Of a stretch of DNA of 6,767 nt, positions 4,538-6,767 are shown piece after piece. Numbering within the stretch: the first letter of the stretch is position 1; each line of letters begins with the position of its first letter. A program made the translations under genes and the position numbers. Under the pieces are notes generated by a model that saw only the letters and a program-made list of their open reading frames with translations, had not been told where the DNA came from and ran no database searches. Source of the DNA: Firmicutes bacterium UBA5454 (GTDB lineage Bacteria; Bacillota; Clostridia; Caldicoprobacterales; DTU083); assembly GCA_002426555.1 (NCBI GenBank), contig DIQU01000078.1, forward strand, positions 6,639-13,405, given 5' to 3'.

Positions 4538-6751
4538 TTATGCCCAGAATAACCTTACACCGTATTCATGGCTCATCCGCGAGGGATGGCCTTCTATATG
4601 TTCAGGCATCTCGAATACATCTTCATAATCGTTTTTCGCCAATAGATCGCCATTAGGGGCGAACAGCGCCAGTGAAACAGACAGCCCTGGATACGGCGCC
4701 TGATAATTAGTTAAATCCACCACCTTCAAAAGCGAGTCGCCGCCAATCGTCACTTTTGCTTCGTTCGCCTGAATAGACCGTCCATCCATGTTACGAATGG
4801 TCCACCTCACCGTACAATCCTGCAAATCCTCAATTTTATCATTGACCACATACACACCTTCCAGGCTGTCTTTTCCATACTTCAGGAAAATACCCACAGG
4901 CATATTGCTTTCCAAAATTGCCTGCAGCCCTTTTTTCGGCATTCCCCACCAGTCATACAAGCCATAATAACTTTGAGGGCCGATATCGCAAAACAGAAAC
5001 TGAACATATCCGGAACACGGCTTGTATTTTTGCATTCTGTAGTGCTCCGTAAAATATTTTAACAGCGAATATTGATAATGTTGTATTTTATCAATATTGT
5101 CCTGCAATTTTTTCAATCGCTGGAAAATCTTGACATCTTTTTTCAGGCTTTCCAGTGTGGGAAGCGCATCGATACCATACTCGGTATTAAACTTCTCTGT
5201 TGTTCCGTAGATCTCGCTATAATGCGTTTTATCTCCGAATAGCGAACCAACATAGTTGTGACTGTCACCACTCTGGAGGTCGTTCGTGCAATATGATCCT
5301 TTGATGACTGGGCGGGAAGAATCCTCCTTTGTAAGAGCTGCGTAAATCTCAGGCCCGAAATACGTGGTCATGATCGGGCTTTTATCATTTCCGTCCTTTG
5401 GTATGGATTCCAGCAACTCTTCTGTGTTTATCCCATCTGTCAAAACATTCTCCAGCTGCCCCGGTTCATTCATGCAGACCCATGTCAGGATTGACGGATG
5501 ATTCATTAGCATCCGAACATTCTCTAAATATACCTGAATGAATCGTTTTGTGAAGCTTTCGTTGTACCGATGCCTCCAGTTGTATTCGGAGTCCTGCATG
5601 ACGGCAATCCCCATCTCGTCGCACAGCGCATAGAATTCCGGTAATTCCACATGCACATGTACGCGGATCATATTAAACCCGCAAGTCTTTATGGCCAGTA
5701 AATCCCTTTGATACCTTTCAGCCGACATAGAAGACAGATAAACGTCCGGATAGTAAGATGTTCCTCGTATAAAAACCGGAGAGCCGTTTATAACAAACTG
5801 CGTCTTTTCCGGTGTTCGCTCTAGTGCAACCGTACGAAATCCCGTTTTCCCATCGGCCGTCGAAATTCGCTCTCCATTGCAAAACAACTCTACACAAAAG
5901 GTGTACAGAAAAGGACTTCCCTTGTCCCAAATATTCCACAGGCGCACACGATCAAATTCGAAATGCAAGTCCAGTTTCCCGGCAAAAGAAATGTCGTTTT
6001 CCGTACGAAATACCACGGTTTTCGTCGTATCATCCGCAACCGTCAGCCGTGCCATGTAGGATTGGCCCGGCTCAAGATCGGAAATAGTTGTTGAAACATT
6101 GCCATTCACATTTAGCCTTGCCGTGTCCAGCGAATAGTTAATCCTGAGCGGCTCATGAAAACCTGCATCTTCTCTGATCTCTAGAAATACGTTCCCATAT
6201 ATCCCAATAGGATTGACGTCTCTTTGGATAAACGTATCGGAATGTTCATATGTTCCTTTCACCATGTTTCGAAGGACGAAAAATGTCCTCAACTCTTCCA
6301 TATCCCCTTCGACATCCCGATCCCAGGGGGAACTGACTTTAACAACGATCGTATTTTTCTTCCCCCTCTGCAACACTTCGTCCAGCTGGAAAGAAAAAGG
6401 TGCAGAGTATCCTTCATGCTCTCCAAGCAACCTGCCGTTGACCCAAACCTTGCAATAATAATCAACATTCGTAAAGTTGAGTATACAGTGACCAACATTT
6501 TCCGGTGCAAAAAAAGTTTTTCTATACCACCAAGGCGCTTCGTTAAAATAGCGAAGCTCACGCCCATAATAAGGCTGCGGCGCAAAAAGCAATTGCAAAT
6601 GTTTGAGCTCGTCGATTCTTTCCCATTCGGAAATTTGATTTGAAATTAATGTGGAATGAAACTCAGGTTGGAATATCTCCAATTTTTCTCCACTGTCGTG
6701 TACATCCTGAAGGACTTCCCAATCAGTACTCAAGTCAATTTTTTGATACAT
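4538..6751 (-). CDS. Glycoside hydrolase family 2 enzyme (beta-mannosidase/beta-galactosidase/beta-glucuronidase type)
   Basis: A 737-residue retaining exo-glycosidase of family GH2. The N-terminal sugar-binding jelly-roll domain (about 1-195) includes APWWYRKTF (72-80), VWVNGRLLGEHEGYSAPF (102-119) and the domain end GIYGNVFLEI. An immunoglobulin-like domain follows (about 200-310, ending GFRTVAL), and the TIM barrel runs from about 315 (FVINGSPVFIRGTSYYPD). The acid/base is Glu429 in WVCMNEP and the nucleophile is probably Glu524 in FNTEYGIDALP. Barrel sequence continues to WWGMPKKGLQAILES (601-615), and a C-terminal beta domain (about 620-715) ends the protein. No signal peptide is seen, so the enzyme is probably cytoplasmic and acts on imported oligosaccharides. 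The nucleophile context and the C-terminal domain suggest the mannosidase/glucosaminidase side of GH2, but substrate cannot be fixed. The gene converges on the kinase gene across the IS remnants; its promoter lies outside the window. The stop is a tandem TAA TGA. Confidence 0.92.
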   Translation of the reverse strand: MYQKIDLSTDWEVLQDVHDSGEKLEIFQPEFHSTLISNQISEWERIDELKHLQLLFAPQPYYGRELRYFNEAPWWYRKTFFAPENVGHCILNFTNVDYYCKVWVNGRLLGEHEGYSAPFSFQLDEVLQRGKKNTIVVKVSSPWDRDVEGDMEELRTFFVLRNMVKGTYEHSDTFIQRDVNPIGIYGNVFLEIREDAGFHEPLRINYSLDTARLNVNGNVSTTISDLEPGQSYMARLTVADDTTKTVVFRTENDISFAGKLDLHFEFDRVRLWNIWDKGSPFLYTFCVELFCNGERISTADGKTGFRTVALERTPEKTQFVINGSPVFIRGTSYYPDVYLSSMSAERYQRDLLAIKTCGFNMIRVHVHVELPEFYALCDEMGIAVMQDSEYNWRHRYNESFTKRFIQVYLENVRMLMNHPSILTWVCMNEPGQLENVLTDGINTEELLESIPKDGNDKSPIMTTYFGPEIYAALTKEDSSRPVIKGSYCTNDLQSGDSHNYVGSLFGDKTHYSEIYGTTEKFNTEYGIDALPTLESLKKDVKIFQRLKKLQDNIDKIQHYQYSLLKYFTEHYRMQKYKPCSGYVQFLFCDIGPQSYYGLYDWWGMPKKGLQAILESNMPVGIFLKYGKDSLEGVYVVNDKIEDLQDCTVRWTIRNMDGRSIQANEAKVTIGGDSLLKVVDLTNYQAPYPGLSVSLALFAPNGDLLAKNDYEDVFEMPEHIEGHPSRMSHEYGVRLFWA

Positions 6752-6758
6752 GTTTTAC

Positions 6759-6766
6759 ATCCTTTC
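6759..6766 (-). promoter_or_regulatory. Ribosome binding site of the GH2 gene
   Basis: On the minus strand GAAAGGAT lies 7 bases before the ATG at 6751-6749, a partial Shine-Dalgarno match that supports this start. The first residues (MYQKIDLSTDWEVL) are a normal GH2 opening. Confidence 0.6.
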
Positions 6767-6767
6767 T

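Noticed and set aside
6224..6643. Plus-strand 139-codon reading frame opposite the GH2 gene
   Set aside because: It lies entirely antisense to conserved GH2 domain sequence and lacks a convincing ribosome site or family resemblance.
1..6767. CRISPR arrays, tRNA, rRNA or a defence system
   Set aside because: No regularly spaced array beyond the four IS21-end units, no RNA-gene signatures, and all recognisable genes belong to regulation, transposition or sugar degradation.

Overview
The window looks like a piece of a chromosome from a low-to-medium GC Gram-positive bacterium, most likely a gut or rumen type Clostridia (Lachnospiraceae/Oscillospiraceae-like). This is inferred from the YesM/YesN-type two-component pair, the cytoplasmic GH2 glycosidase, the Shine-Dalgarno sites and the kinds of insertion sequence. 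No species can be named from the sequence alone.

Layout. (1) Positions 2-2034, plus strand: the 3' end of an AraC-type response regulator gene (DNA-binding domain only, cut by the window edge), overlapping by 4 bases with a full YesM-family sensor histidine kinase that starts at TTG. (2) Positions 2035-2376: a gap without genes, AT-rich in its second half with overlapping inverted repeats, ending in the probable left terminus (GTAAGCG) of an IS66-family element. (3) Positions 2300-4195: a damaged IS66 element with tnpA (apparently intact), tnpB (broken by one extra GTAT unit), a strong internal hairpin, an extended -10 promoter placed almost on the tnpC start codon, and tnpC cut off after its second catalytic Asp. 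(4) Positions 4196-4511: the remnant of an IS21-family element in opposite orientation. It holds one terminus with four GGCCAC repeats, a hairpin, and the last 43 codons of istB. It sits inside tnpC, so tnpC now reads through into the IS21 end. (5) Positions 4538-6751, minus strand: a complete 737-residue glycoside hydrolase family 2 enzyme, probably cytoplasmic, with both catalytic glutamates visible.

How it fits together. Sensor kinase/AraC regulator pairs of this type commonly control carbohydrate uptake and degradation genes, and a GH2 exoglycosidase is a typical member of such a regulon, so the window is probably part of a glycan-utilization locus. The kinase and glycosidase genes point toward each other, and the space between their 3' ends holds two decayed insertion sequences. 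The simplest history is insertion of IS66, then insertion of an IS21-like element into tnpC, then a deletion removing most of the IS21 element and the rest of IS66 and bringing the istB tail to within 26 bases of the glycosidase stop codon. Both elements look immobile.

I see no convincing undescribed system. The points most worth a second look are the tandem repeat array at the IS21 end, the possibly leaderless tnpC promoter behind a hairpin, the tetranucleotide slippage in tnpB, and the altered ATP-lid aspartate in the kinase.
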